Shown here: positions 32,440-41,351 of the stretch, piece by piece | How the letters are laid out: the number at the start of each line of letters is the position of its first letter | Position numbering within the stretch: the stretch's first letter is position 1 | Source of the DNA: Candidatus Hydrogenedentota bacterium | GTDB lineage: Bacteria; Hydrogenedentota; Hydrogenedentia; Hydrogenedentales; JAGMZX01 | DNA: 64,000 bases | NCBI GenBank assembly: GCA_029556545.1 | Contig: JAKQEQ010000037.1 | Span: 1-64,000, forward strand | Reading direction: 5' to 3' | Made by a program: the position numbers and the translations under genes | The notes under the pieces: generated by a model | What the model was told of the DNA's origin: nothing | The model's input: the letters and a program-made list of their open reading frames with translations, nothing else | Database searches by the model: none

Positions 32440-32479
32440 GGGCGATGGGGCCTGCGGAATCCCGCAGGCCCCATCGCCC
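32440..32479 (+). terminator. 18-bp stem-loop, possible terminator
   Basis: Perfect stem GGGCGATGGGGCCTGCGG (32440-32457) with its reverse complement at 32462-32479 and a 4-base loop. It lies 15 bases after the preceding stop. No T-run follows, so termination would be Rho-assisted or bidirectional. Confidence 0.6.
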
Positions 32480-32480
32480 G

Positions 32481-32545
32481 GCGAGTACGGCGCAGACTCC
32501 GTGGTGGGCTGCGCCGGACGAAGAAGTTGCCGTGAGAACGGAATC
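32481..32545. repeat. Direct repeat copy 2 (non-coding)
   Basis: About 65 bp matching the end of the polymerase gene (31618-31684), immediately after the hairpin and before the gene at 32562. It is a footprint of a local duplication that now forms the upstream region of that gene. Confidence 0.8.
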
Positions 32546-32561
32546 CGAAAAGGAGAACGAG

Positions 32562-33086
32562 ATGTCTATGCGATTGCAGATCATCAAGACTGGCGTCGCG
32601 CGGCCCGTCGCCGCGAGTTGGTATTCAAGGTGTGGGCTTACCGCGTGGAACGACTACAGCATGGGCAGGCACGACGGGGAGCTGTACATCTGCCTTAGGG
32701 GCTTCAGGGTCGGCGGCTTCGATTCGCCGGGGAAATCAACCGAGAAGTGGGTCCCCTTCTCGGTGTTCGTCCCTATTCTCGATCTGTGGCCCCGCGACAG
32801 GGCGCAGGCTTGGTCCTCGGCCATGCTGAAAGGGCTGGTCCCGCCCAACCACAACAACCAGGCCCGATTCGTAGCGGTCCTACGGGCCGAGAAACTCCTG
32901 CTCGAATGCGTGGGGGTGCCCGCGAACCCGCTCATGCCCAAGTGCGCGCGCGCCGGATACGCCAGCGTCCGCAACCGGGGCACCACTATCGCGGGCTACG
33001 TGCAGCGGATGCTCAAGAGGAGGCCGAGACGGGAGATATTCGTCGACGTGCCCGACGATATGATTTGGACGCCAAGAGGCAAGTGA
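32562..33086 (+). CDS. Hypothetical protein
   Basis: 174 residues, ATG after AAGGAG. The N-terminal half has aromatic-rich beta strands; the end has several Arg/Lys pairs. No family recognised. Position after the replication genes suggests a role in the island's maintenance, without further evidence. Confidence 0.65.
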   Translation: MSMRLQIIKTGVARPVAASWYSRCGLTAWNDYSMGRHDGELYICLRGFRVGGFDSPGKSTEKWVPFSVFVPILDLWPRDRAQAWSSAMLKGLVPPNHNNQARFVAVLRAEKLLLECVGVPANPLMPKCARAGYASVRNRGTTIAGYVQRMLKRRPRREIFVDVPDDMIWTPRGK

Positions 33087-33138
33087 CGGGACCGGCCGGT
33101 TGGATGGCTCGCGTGGAGATGTAAAGGCGCGTGGCGGA

Positions 33139-33158
33139 GTCCGGTTCGTCAACCGGAC
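33139..33158 (+). terminator. Stem-loop, possible terminator
   Basis: 8-bp perfect stem GTCCGGTT/AACCGGAC with a 4-base CGTC loop, 53 bases after the stop at 33086. No T-run follows. Confidence 0.45.
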
Positions 33159-33181
33159 ATCCATTCGTAGGCACGCGCCGT

Positions 33182-33362
33182 CCCCGACTGTCCTCCCACG
33201 GTCCACCGGCGTGATGTGGCGCGGAGCGGGGTTCCGGCTTCCGGCGGGAAACGGGCGGGCGGTTCTGCGCTTCGGCGGCGGCGGGCGGGAGTGCAGGCGG
33301 GGCCTGCTTTCCCATGGAAACGCTGGGGTTGGGCGCGGGGGCGGGCCGGGGGCGCGTCCGGA
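33182..33362. repeat. Direct repeat, left copy, flanking block F
   Basis: About 180 bp starting CCCCGACTGTCCTCCCACGG, matching 40826-41007 in the same orientation at roughly 80% or more by eye. The copies bracket the sacsin-like ATPase and HEPN-SNF2 genes. Confidence 0.85.
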
Positions 33363-33802
33363 GCCATCGAGCCTTTCCTCGCCCCACAAGGCGAGGCCCC
33401 ATTGAAGCTCTGTCTCTGTCTCTGTGTGCGCTGCGGCAGCCCCCTGCTATGACGTGCTCATCTCGTGGCTTAGTATGTCTCACCGCGATATTTTCCACCG
33501 CGGTGATAGGTGGTATCATCTCTCACGGACAGCCTGTGTAATCGTTGTGCCGCGATTCCGGCGTCAAGGCTTGGCTGCCCTCAATGATAATCAAAAGGAA
33601 ATCATCTGCCACCTCTGCCAAACCCTCGCTCGTCCAGAACCATCTTGGGTACCTGCGACAGAGATCTCTGGATTCGCCCGTCTGAAGGCTTACCCAGGTC
33701 GGGTGCAAGCGGAACGACGGGCAATACCACTACGAATATGACCGGATTCGCGCCATGCGGAGATCTATTGACAACTCCGAACAGACCTCTGCAGGCGATG
33801 CA

Positions 33803-36800
33803 CTACACACCGCGCCTCTCCGACACCATCGCCCGCAGGTCGATGGCATGGCTTTGGACGAAGCGGATGGTTGCAGATTCCTCGCCAAGCGTGACGGGCA
33901 ACTCCAGGGCGTCGCCGATTTGGGCAAAGGCATCCCGGAGTGTGTCTCGCGCATCGTCTGATCCATGGAACACGAACTCATCGTACTTAGCCGCGCAGAC
34001 CGGGCAAAGGGCAAGGTAGTTGGCGTCAAGTTCCTTCGGCAAATCGAAGGCTTCGACCTTCTCGAAGTAGTGCTTGCCGTTCTTCTCTCGGAAGGGCATC
34101 TCGTCCTGGCAGATCTGGCAAATCAGCTGATCATCGTCATTCGTGTAGAGATCTCGAAGGTACGCTTCCACTTCGGCTTTGCCTTGCGTGCGGCTGGTTC
34201 GGACGCTTCGCTCCCGCTTCTCGTGCTGCTTATCGGGTGCGCCAGCCGCTTTCTCCTTAGCCTTTCTTTTGCGCCGTTCTGGATCAGCGGAGGTCCGCTC
34301 CGGGAACGCGGGTTGCGCTTGCCGGCTTTCCCGCCACCTCTGAAACCCCTCGGGATCCTCTTTCTTCAGCCTGGCCATTTCCTTAGCTTCTTCCAATGAA
34401 TCGAAGCCGACATCTTTTATCGCAGCATCTATGTCTTGCTGCTCAGAAAGCATCACTCCTAGAGCCCTTGCCAGTTGTTCGTTTCTGTTCCAATCTTCAG
34501 GAAGGTCGTGATAGCGCACATCGTTAGGTCTGCGAAATCCACCGGTGCCGTCCGGAATCCACTCCGTGTGATGCAGCAACTGGCCTGCCTTAGAAAACTG
34601 CTCTTCGCGTTTCTGTGGAATGAAATCCTTTGTCACGTACTTGCCATATGTATTGCATTCTTCAACTGTCCCTTTGATGAAACGCAAACGGTTTAAGAGA
34701 AGCTCATTCCAGATGTATGCGCTCTTCTCCATTGAGGCCGGGAGCTCACTCAAAGCAGTTTTCAGATGCTCGATGTCAAAATCTGGATGGAACCCATCAA
34801 GGCATCGAAGTTTGTGAGAATAGGATCGTTCAATGCGAACGAGTTGACCTGCCTTTCCGTCTCCATGGTAAGTCTTCGGGGATGATTGCACACTCATCTG
34901 GCCCAACGCAGACCCAAGAACTTCAATGACATCTTCGTGTACGAGCCACACTTTTTCATTCCCGTGCAGATAAGCCAGGAGCCCGTCGTCTTCTGGAAGC
35001 CAGACATCGCCGGGTTTCTTTAGAGCCAATTGCATGTTGCCAGCATTCTCAGCCTTTATGAATGGCGTCTTACGGCACTCCGTAAGTAAGCGCTCAGTCT
35101 TCTCCTTAGAGTCACTTAACAGTGCGCTGACTATACGTTTGAGCTCTGCGGAAGTAGGAAAATCTACGGTTTCAAGATCGGGAGCAGTCTGATACTTTGA
35201 GAGGATGGTCCTGATTACGCGTTCAATCCTATCAAGCTCTTGTACTCCTACTTCGCTCAGAAACGTCTTGGCTTTCTCCTTCTGACTGTCATCGCTTCCA
35301 CTAGAATAGACGCCGCTCGCGACTCGGGGAAACTCGTCTTCGTGCTCAACCCCGTCGGTCGGGAAGAAGCATTCGCTTCCCTTGCGATAAGTCTCATCAC
35401 TGCATCGAACAAGAGCAAGATTCTTAATAGTCGTTGTTCTTTCCGTCTTTGCATAGCTAGGAGGCGCATTCAGGTACTCATTCAACATGGAATATAGCGC
35501 TTGATGCCATCTTTCATCCTTGCTACCCATCCATTGCCCCAGGGCATCCTTGTTCAGCCTGCCCAATGCTTTCACGACTGCGGCTGTGTCCCATTGCTCA
35601 ATACCGAGCATCGACGAAAAGTTGTCCTCACGCTGATTGCGCTGGGGGGGATTGGAAGCCCATATCGGAGCAACATAGTTGTCACCCAAGAGCGTGAGCA
35701 TATCGTCATCATCAATAAGGTCCGAGAGTGCCTTCGTGCCCCGAAAGATGCCGTCGGCCGCGGCGTGGCTGCCGCGCTTCATGGGGACAAGATCCTCTTC
35801 CTTGAATTCCGTAACTAGCCGTCCCATTAGCGGCACGTAGAACTCCGACAGATTGTCCCTGTCGTTGGGAAGTACCGCCAAGGCTCGTACGGTCAGCAAG
35901 CCTTGATCGCGGATCGCGGACATCGATTCGGCCAGCAGCTCGGCCAGGTGATCGCGCAACACATTGTTTCCCGCACAATCGCGGACACTGTCGCGCGCGA
36001 CCGTTGAGGCGAACGGCGCATGGAGATGGAAACGCAGATTGGAGGTTTCTTTGTCCGCCGGGAAATAGATGCATACGCGTCCCGGCTCCATCGCCGCGAG
36101 TTCCCACTCGGGGGTGGCAACCGCGTCGTCGCCTTTCTTTTCCTTGGCACCCGCCTTCGCTGCAACTGGCGACAATCCGAAGGCCACGGCGATGCGGCAG
36201 AGCTTTGTTTTCTCGTCTTCCTTTTCAGACTCTTCGTCTTCAACCTCCACTTCCTTATCGAACTTCAAGAACCAGGTCGATGAAGGGGCAAGTTCGTTCG
36301 GTTGTTGGACGCGAATCTCGTAGCGGTTGTAACCAATGTCGATTCGTTCAATGTAACCGAGCGATGAATCAGGGAGAAGATACTCTATCTTGCGGATGTG
36401 CGTAAGGAAGAGCAAGGTTGTCGCGCCGAGCGCCTTTAACAGTCTTTCGATCTCGCCCTTTGCCTGCTCCGGTCCCTTTTTGTGGTTATCAAACGGCAAG
36501 ATGAATCGCGTTTGCTTGTCCCCCAATTGGCTTCTTGAACGCCCGTTCGGTTCTGGAACCACCATATCACGAATTCTGAAATGAAACTCACCAGATTCGA
36601 CTTCCGGTGTTTCAGTGTAGGCAAACACGGCTTTGAATCCAACGCCGAATTGACCGATACTGGTTGCGTCATCGCGTTTGGTGCTGAACCCGATGCTGGT
36701 AATGGCATCCACGTTATCGATAGAAAAAAGTCGCTCGCCGTCGTGCTCGAATTCGATGCGATCCTCATGCAGGATAAACCGCACCTCTTGAGCTCGTGCG

Positions 36801-36970
36801 TCCTCGGCATTCTGAAGCAATTCATAAATGAAATGGGCATTGTCCGGATAGAGGTCCGTGAGCAGGCGCTTGAGACCTGCTTCAAATCCGTTCTCTCGGT
36901 TTGCGTCAACCCATTTTCGGCGTTTCAAGGCGATGGACTCGATCGTTTCAGGCATGGCTTCACTATCCAT
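33803..36970 (-). CDS. Sacsin-like GHKL ATPase with C-terminal zinc site
   Basis: 1055 residues. The N-terminal ATPase of the sacsin/Hsp90-like type has E50-x-x-x-N54 (YELLQNAEDA) and the glycine loop SIGQFGVGFKAVF near residues 103-115. The long middle is mixed helix and beta without a known motif. Near the C-terminus (about 945-990) CQIC and CPVC pairs with an intervening HYFE segment form a treble-clef-like zinc site. It overlaps the SNF2 stop by 8 bases (36963-36970), so the two proteins are made together. A defence role, with the ATPase as a chaperone-like switch, is inferred from context. Confidence 0.82.
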   Translation of the reverse strand: MDSEAMPETIESIALKRRKWVDANRENGFEAGLKRLLTDLYPDNAHFIYELLQNAEDARAQEVRFILHEDRIEFEHDGERLFSIDNVDAITSIGFSTKRDDATSIGQFGVGFKAVFAYTETPEVESGEFHFRIRDMVVPEPNGRSRSQLGDKQTRFILPFDNHKKGPEQAKGEIERLLKALGATTLLFLTHIRKIEYLLPDSSLGYIERIDIGYNRYEIRVQQPNELAPSSTWFLKFDKEVEVEDEESEKEDEKTKLCRIAVAFGLSPVAAKAGAKEKKGDDAVATPEWELAAMEPGRVCIYFPADKETSNLRFHLHAPFASTVARDSVRDCAGNNVLRDHLAELLAESMSAIRDQGLLTVRALAVLPNDRDNLSEFYVPLMGRLVTEFKEEDLVPMKRGSHAAADGIFRGTKALSDLIDDDDMLTLLGDNYVAPIWASNPPQRNQREDNFSSMLGIEQWDTAAVVKALGRLNKDALGQWMGSKDERWHQALYSMLNEYLNAPPSYAKTERTTTIKNLALVRCSDETYRKGSECFFPTDGVEHEDEFPRVASGVYSSGSDDSQKEKAKTFLSEVGVQELDRIERVIRTILSKYQTAPDLETVDFPTSAELKRIVSALLSDSKEKTERLLTECRKTPFIKAENAGNMQLALKKPGDVWLPEDDGLLAYLHGNEKVWLVHEDVIEVLGSALGQMSVQSSPKTYHGDGKAGQLVRIERSYSHKLRCLDGFHPDFDIEHLKTALSELPASMEKSAYIWNELLLNRLRFIKGTVEECNTYGKYVTKDFIPQKREEQFSKAGQLLHHTEWIPDGTGGFRRPNDVRYHDLPEDWNRNEQLARALGVMLSEQQDIDAAIKDVGFDSLEEAKEMARLKKEDPEGFQRWRESRQAQPAFPERTSADPERRKRKAKEKAAGAPDKQHEKRERSVRTSRTQGKAEVEAYLRDLYTNDDDQLICQICQDEMPFREKNGKHYFEKVEAFDLPKELDANYLALCPVCAAKYDEFVFHGSDDARDTLRDAFAQIGDALELPVTLGEESATIRFVQSHAIDLRAMVSERRGV

Positions 36971-39900
36971 TGGCGGTTCTCTCTACCCGCAGCATCCCCC
37001 ATCCAACGGGGCGGGTGGTGATGTCGGCTTTCTGTGTGGCTTCCTCAATTTCGCTGATGTGGCGGTCGAAGTCGGCTTGAGCGTTTTCCTTCTGACGTGA
37101 TTTCATGGTGCGGATCTTGTCGTTTCGGGCCTCGGCCAGTTGGGAGTCAAGGACCGCCATGCGGGCCTTGTGGCTGGTATCAAGACTGGAGCGGCGAAAC
37201 TCGGCAACGCGCTGAGTGTTCTCGATATGTCCCGCGCGGGCATCGGACCAGGCTTCGTAGTGGCGGCTTTCGAGCGCGTTGCGCGTTTCCTCGGTAATCC
37301 TGTCGGAAGCAACCTCGAACCCCTCGGCGTCGGCCAGCAACCGCAGGAACTCGCCGGTGAGGGCCGGATTAGTCGTGACGGGCCGGAACTCGACATCGTC
37401 GCGGATGCCGTGGTACTGCCACTGATAGACGGCGAAGGGATAGTCGCCCGGTGAGACGGCGTCGGTAGAGACACGAATGCCAACGACGGGCACGCCGTCA
37501 CCGGCTCCTCCGACGGTACGGGCAGCTTGTACGGCCAACGGGTGAATGGGCGTGATGAGACAGATGGTCCGATCCTCGACTGCGCAGGCCGAATCGAAGG
37601 TGACGGCCAAGTTTGGCTCATTGCCCTTAAGCCATGTTTCCCACTCCCGGGCGATGGGAGAAGTACGGTTCTCGATCGCCGCAAAATCCTTTAGCAGCGC
37701 CTCGCGGACCTCGCGGGCCAGACGCAGGCGTTTCTTCGGGCCATCTCCGCTAAGGGGGGATTCCTCCTTTCCGGCGCGGCCGCGCAAGTATTCCACGACC
37801 AGGCGTTCGAGCGAGGTGGCGGAGAGCCAGTAGCTGGAAGCGTCCTCGATATCCTGCTTGAACTGATCGGCGGGCATGCGCAGGCCGAACAATTCAGTCT
37901 GGCGCGTTTCAAGATCCTGTTGTTCCTTGACAAGCCGAATGCTGTTGTCAGCGAGTTGTTCCAGTTTGGCCTGACGTTCCGCCGGCGACAGGGAGAGGTT
38001 TTCGGCAACGCTTGTGATCTCGCGGGTGACTTCGCCCAGGATCGCCTCGTTGGCCCCAAGCGCGCGTTCGAAGACGCCGATGCGCAGCAGACAGCGTTCG
38101 TAGATTTCGGCGTCGATGGTGTCCGGGGTGATGAGGTTGTAGATCGCCACGGCCTCGCTGGTCTGCCCCCAGCGGTCAATACGACCGATGCGCTGGTCGA
38201 TGCGCATAGGGTTCCAGGGCAGGTCATAATTCACCATGCAGTCGCAGAACTGATAATCAAGCCCCTCGCAACCGACCTCGGAGAAGAGGAGCACATCGAG
38301 GGCTTCGGCATCGTCACGGTTCGTTTCGAATCGCGCGCGAAGCGCGACGCGTTCGTCGTCGCCTACGCCGCCATGGATCAGACCAACGCGGAAACCTTCA
38401 TCCTGAAGCGCCTTGTAGAGGTAGGCGAGCGTGTGGCGGAAACTGCTGAACAGCATGACTTTGTTATTCGGGAGCGCCTGTTTGTCTTCGAGAATGCCTT
38501 TCAGGGCAAGGAACTTGGGGTCGGCGTCGGGATCGCATGGCAGGGTTTCAGCCTGACGCAGGGCATCGTCGATGAGTTGCCGAACCGTCGGCGCCGCGCG
38601 GTCGATGTCGAGGTCAATCCCGTCGTCCTCGCCCTCCTCCACACTCAGGCAGTCGAGTTCGTCAAATCGGCGCGAGAGGATGTCCTGGAGGAACGGTGCC
38701 AGCGCCTGGATACAGCTCGCCGCCTGTCGGCGAATGGTCGTGAGGAGAAACCGGACCGATTGAACGCCATGCAGTTCGGCATAGACGGCGGCCTGGGCGG
38801 CGATGACGGCATCGTGCAGACTCTTCTGCTCGGGGGTGAACTCGACTGTCACCGTCTGGGGTTTGCGTTGGGTGAATTCGCCAATGTCGCGGCGCAGAGT
38901 ACGGTTCATCAGGCCGGACAGCGTGTGCAACTGCTCAATGCTTCGAATCGCATGAACGCGCACAGCCCGGTCGTCCCCGGCATGGGCGAGGGAATCAAAG
39001 ACCTCCTGAAAGCGTGGGTCATTCCGCAGCACTGACCGGCCCCAGGGCGTTCCGGCGGCCTCCGTCAAGGCTTCACGCGCTTCTTCGGCCCAGCCAGGGC
39101 CACCCTTGCGTGCGCAGAGAGCGGCCTGGTTGATGTGTGCGTTCGGTTCTGTGATGGCCCCATAACTGGCCTTGTCGATGATGATGTCGGGACGCAAGGT
39201 GTTCAGAAGCACGAAAAGATCGTTATCGCTCATCTGAATCGGTGTCGCGGTGAGAAAAACGACGGCTTCGGCGTTTTCGCAGAAGAATCGAATGGCCTCG
39301 TGGCGCTGCGTATTCGTGTTGCGGATGTGGTGCGCCTCGTCAACGACCACAAGGTCGAACTGCGGCGGCGGGTCGAGTTGGAGCAGGCCCTTCCGGCGCT
39401 TGCCGCTCCCATGCAGGACTTCGTCGGTCAGGAGCGAGAAGGGGAGGATGGCCTTCTCGTAGCGCTGCGGCCATTCGCCGTCGAGGTCCATTTCGGAGAT
39501 GCAATGGCGTAATTTGGGGCCGTCGAGATGTTCGAAACGCTCATCGAATCGCTTCATTTCCCGTCGCCATTTCTCCTCCGTAACAAGTGGGCGGGGACAG
39601 GCGATGAGCACGCGCCGGATATCGCGGCGGGCCTGGAGTTCGCGAAGAATCAGCCCGGCCTCGATCGTCTTTCCAACGCCGACACTATCGGCGATCAGTA
39701 AGCGCGGCCGGTCGGAGCGGATGAACTTCAGTACGGGACGGAACTGATAGGGGATCAGTTCGATGCGCGCGGCGTGGAGCGAGTAAAGATTTGATATGCC
39801 CGGGTGTAGCAGTTGCAGGGCCGTCAGGTGGGCATGGAATTCACGCAGAGACGCAACAGTCATCGACTCGTCTTTGAAGTCGCCCGGCATGAGTTGGCTT

Positions 39901-40559
39901 TCGTAATAAGAGGCCTTCCCGCCGTCGAGGAAGACGTGGTAGCGGGTTTCCTTTTCGCCTGGCATCGCGGCGATAACCGCGCCGGATTTTGAGGGATTGG
40001 CGCGCAGCCGAACGACGTCGCCGGGGGCGTATGTCGTCTGCCGCTCTGGTTGCGAAGCGGCCTGCTGCTGGAGCGCAGTTTCAGGGTATGGAGATGGTGG
40101 CTTGCTCAAAACGGTTTCCTTTGCTTCCCGAATCTCCGATAGAAGCGGGTCGTCGGGGGCAAGGAGAATCAGGAAACGCTGAAGCGTATCCAGATCACGA
40201 TAGATGTCTTCGCCCGATGGAGCCGCCACCTGCGCGTGCGCCCAGCGGTTGCGGACCGTCTGCATCTCCTTGACGAAATTGCGACTCTCGTAGGGCCAGT
40301 TCCGTGATTGCACGAGCTCGAACCAGTTTTGATCCAGAACGCGTAGCAGCGCGGCAAGGTCGAGTTGTTCCAGATGGTCGATGCCTTGACGTTCCACGGC
40401 CTCCTGTTGCCGAAACGAGAGTTTGCCATAGACCCGCTGGCCCCACCAATCCGAGCCGAGAATGGGCAACATCTCTTCCAGAGCATGGCAGAGTGAATGG
40501 GCTGCTTTCTGCAGCAGACCTTGCATGCTTACTAGGTGGGGGTTGACGTCTGTATCCAT
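36963..40559 (-). CDS. HEPN-SNF2 helicase fusion
   Basis: 1198 residues from the ATG at 40559 (the frame is open to 40700, but the extra part looks non-coding). Residues about 10-115 are a Swt1-like HEPN domain with the R-x4-H motif RNRWAH (R103, H108), the catalytic signature of HEPN RNases. A linker with a beta-strand module (about 175-225) leads to the SNF2 ATPase: Walker A SVGVGKT (K297), DEAH in VVVDEAHH, TATPIQ, and motif VI QRIGRIDRWGQ. The C-terminal end is coiled coil. Fusion of an RNase to a DNA-translocating ATPase fits abortive infection: sensing by the helicase, RNA cutting by HEPN. Confidence 0.85.
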   Translation of the reverse strand: MDTDVNPHLVSMQGLLQKAAHSLCHALEEMLPILGSDWWGQRVYGKLSFRQQEAVERQGIDHLEQLDLAALLRVLDQNWFELVQSRNWPYESRNFVKEMQTVRNRWAHAQVAAPSGEDIYRDLDTLQRFLILLAPDDPLLSEIREAKETVLSKPPSPYPETALQQQAASQPERQTTYAPGDVVRLRANPSKSGAVIAAMPGEKETRYHVFLDGGKASYYESQLMPGDFKDESMTVASLREFHAHLTALQLLHPGISNLYSLHAARIELIPYQFRPVLKFIRSDRPRLLIADSVGVGKTIEAGLILRELQARRDIRRVLIACPRPLVTEEKWRREMKRFDERFEHLDGPKLRHCISEMDLDGEWPQRYEKAILPFSLLTDEVLHGSGKRRKGLLQLDPPPQFDLVVVDEAHHIRNTNTQRHEAIRFFCENAEAVVFLTATPIQMSDNDLFVLLNTLRPDIIIDKASYGAITEPNAHINQAALCARKGGPGWAEEAREALTEAAGTPWGRSVLRNDPRFQEVFDSLAHAGDDRAVRVHAIRSIEQLHTLSGLMNRTLRRDIGEFTQRKPQTVTVEFTPEQKSLHDAVIAAQAAVYAELHGVQSVRFLLTTIRRQAASCIQALAPFLQDILSRRFDELDCLSVEEGEDDGIDLDIDRAAPTVRQLIDDALRQAETLPCDPDADPKFLALKGILEDKQALPNNKVMLFSSFRHTLAYLYKALQDEGFRVGLIHGGVGDDERVALRARFETNRDDAEALDVLLFSEVGCEGLDYQFCDCMVNYDLPWNPMRIDQRIGRIDRWGQTSEAVAIYNLITPDTIDAEIYERCLLRIGVFERALGANEAILGEVTREITSVAENLSLSPAERQAKLEQLADNSIRLVKEQQDLETRQTELFGLRMPADQFKQDIEDASSYWLSATSLERLVVEYLRGRAGKEESPLSGDGPKKRLRLAREVREALLKDFAAIENRTSPIAREWETWLKGNEPNLAVTFDSACAVEDRTICLITPIHPLAVQAARTVGGAGDGVPVVGIRVSTDAVSPGDYPFAVYQWQYHGIRDDVEFRPVTTNPALTGEFLRLLADAEGFEVASDRITEETRNALESRHYEAWSDARAGHIENTQRVAEFRRSSLDTSHKARMAVLDSQLAEARNDKIRTMKSRQKENAQADFDRHISEIEEATQKADITTRPVGWGMLRVERTANG

Positions 40560-41021
40560 CCTGGCTTTCGTCCTCTCATGTGGTCTCCATGATCCATTGC
40601 GGTGCTGGGCGAGGTCTCGGTTCGATTGCAGCCCTCTGGCGACGGCGAGTTCGCGTGCGCGTATTCGACTCGTGAGTACATGTTCTGTGGCCGCGTGCAC
40701 TATATTCTACAGTTACACCACATGCCTGCTCAATTTGGAACCGCTGGGTTCAACAGCAGTCTTTGCCGTTACTGATTCTCGTTTCGGGTTCGTTACCCAA
40801 CGATGCGTTCCCGGCCGTCCAGGAGCCCCGACTGTCCTCCCACGGTCCACCGGCGTGATGAGGCGCGGAGCGGGGTTCCGGCTTCCGGAGCGAAAGGGCC
40901 GCACGGTTCTGCCGTTCGGCGGCGGCGGGCGGGATCGCAGGCGGGGCCTGAATTCCTCATGGAATCGCTGGGCTTGGCGCGGGGGGCGGGCCAGGGGCGC
41001 ACCCGGAAAAGTGCAGGAAAA
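40560..41021. other. 462-bp gap between the HEPN-SNF2 gene and the tRNA
   Basis: Holds the upstream region of the HEPN-SNF2 gene and the right copy of the direct repeat (40826-41007), which ends 14 bases before the tRNA 3' end. No gene I can support. Confidence 0.6.
40826..41007. repeat. Direct repeat, right copy, next to tRNA-Ser
   Basis: Same-orientation match to 33182-33362, beginning CCCCGACTGTCCTCCCACGG. It lies between the HEPN-SNF2 gene and the tRNA-Ser 3' end, i.e. at the island's right edge. Confidence 0.85.
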
Positions 41022-41079
41022 TGGCGGAGAGGCAGGGATTCGAACCCTGGTTACGGTAAACCGTAAAACGGCTTTCGAG
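41022..41079 (-). other. Right att site within tRNA-Ser
   Basis: The 3' half of the tRNA gene, from CCA to the anticodon loop, that is repeated at 177-234. The end of identity at the anticodon loop marks the probable crossover region, as is common for tyrosine integrases using tRNA genes. Confidence 0.85.
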
Positions 41080-41111
41080 GCCGCCGCCTTCAACCACTCG
41101 GCCACCTCTCC
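41022..41111 (-). tRNA. tRNA-Ser(CGA)
   Basis: Folds as a class II tRNA: 5' GGAGAGG pairs with 3' CCTCTCC, G discriminator, encoded CCA. The anticodon loop CTCGAAA gives anticodon CGA (reads UCG). It has a long variable arm (ACGG/CCGT hairpin) and T arm CAGGG-TTCGAAT-CCCTG. It is intact and remains functional because the island replaced its 3' half with an equivalent sequence. Confidence 0.95.
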
Positions 41112-41290
41112 GCGGTAAGTCGCCGGTTGATGTGAGGAATGTACACGCTGTTACCCGGAAGGATAGCAAACGTCGCGCGGGTCGTTCCACATAGGAGCGC
41201 GTTCGCGGGTACGTCGGGACATGGGCAAGATGCCCATGCCACGGAAGAAGCTGCCCGCGCGCGGGGCGCCGGAGGGCGCGGGAACAAGGC

Positions 41291-41320
41291 AACGCCCCCG
41301 CGGGCAACCGCGAGGGCGTT
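41291..41320 (-). terminator. Hairpin after the porin gene
   Basis: Stem AACGCCCCCGCGG against CCGCGAGGGCGTT with one mismatch and a short loop, 31 bases downstream of the porin stop on the minus strand. No long T-run. Confidence 0.65.
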
Positions 41321-41351
41321 GTAATGATCAGGTAGTCGCGCTTCGAGAAGA

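Larger units (their letters stand above)
33087..33802. other. 716-bp gap with repeats
   Basis: Lies between the last gene of block E and the convergent end of block F. It holds the stem-loop at 33139-33158 inside an outer pair (33126-33132 with 33173-33179), the direct repeat 33182-33362, and an 8-bp inverted repeat TCACCGCG/CGCGGTGA (33480-33506). Short open frames here look like chance. Confidence 0.6.
177..41079. mobile_element. Genomic island integrated in tRNA-Ser(CGA)
   Basis: A direct repeat of the tRNA-Ser 3' half bounds this segment: a 58-nt truncated copy at the left end and the intact gene at the right end. Inside lie a tyrosine integrase, a serine recombinase with two ParB-like partners, a replication module and several defence-type gene clusters. 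The genes outside on the right are ordinary chromosomal ones. Integration at a tRNA 3' end, with a displaced partial copy at the far end, is the established signature of integrative elements. No conjugation, relaxase, capsid or terminase gene is recognisable, so how it transfers is unknown. The integrase sits about 10 kb from the left end rather than next to an att site, which suggests the island was assembled in steps. Confidence 0.85.

Noticed and set aside
33370-33420. Second tRNA-Ser fragment at a tandem-island junction
   Set aside because: Expected if block F were a separate integration at the same tRNA, but no TTCGAA T-arm or acceptor sequence is seen there.
33424-33741. 105-codon frame in the gap beside block F
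   Set aside because: No ribosome binding site, odd composition, overlaps an inverted repeat; likely chance.
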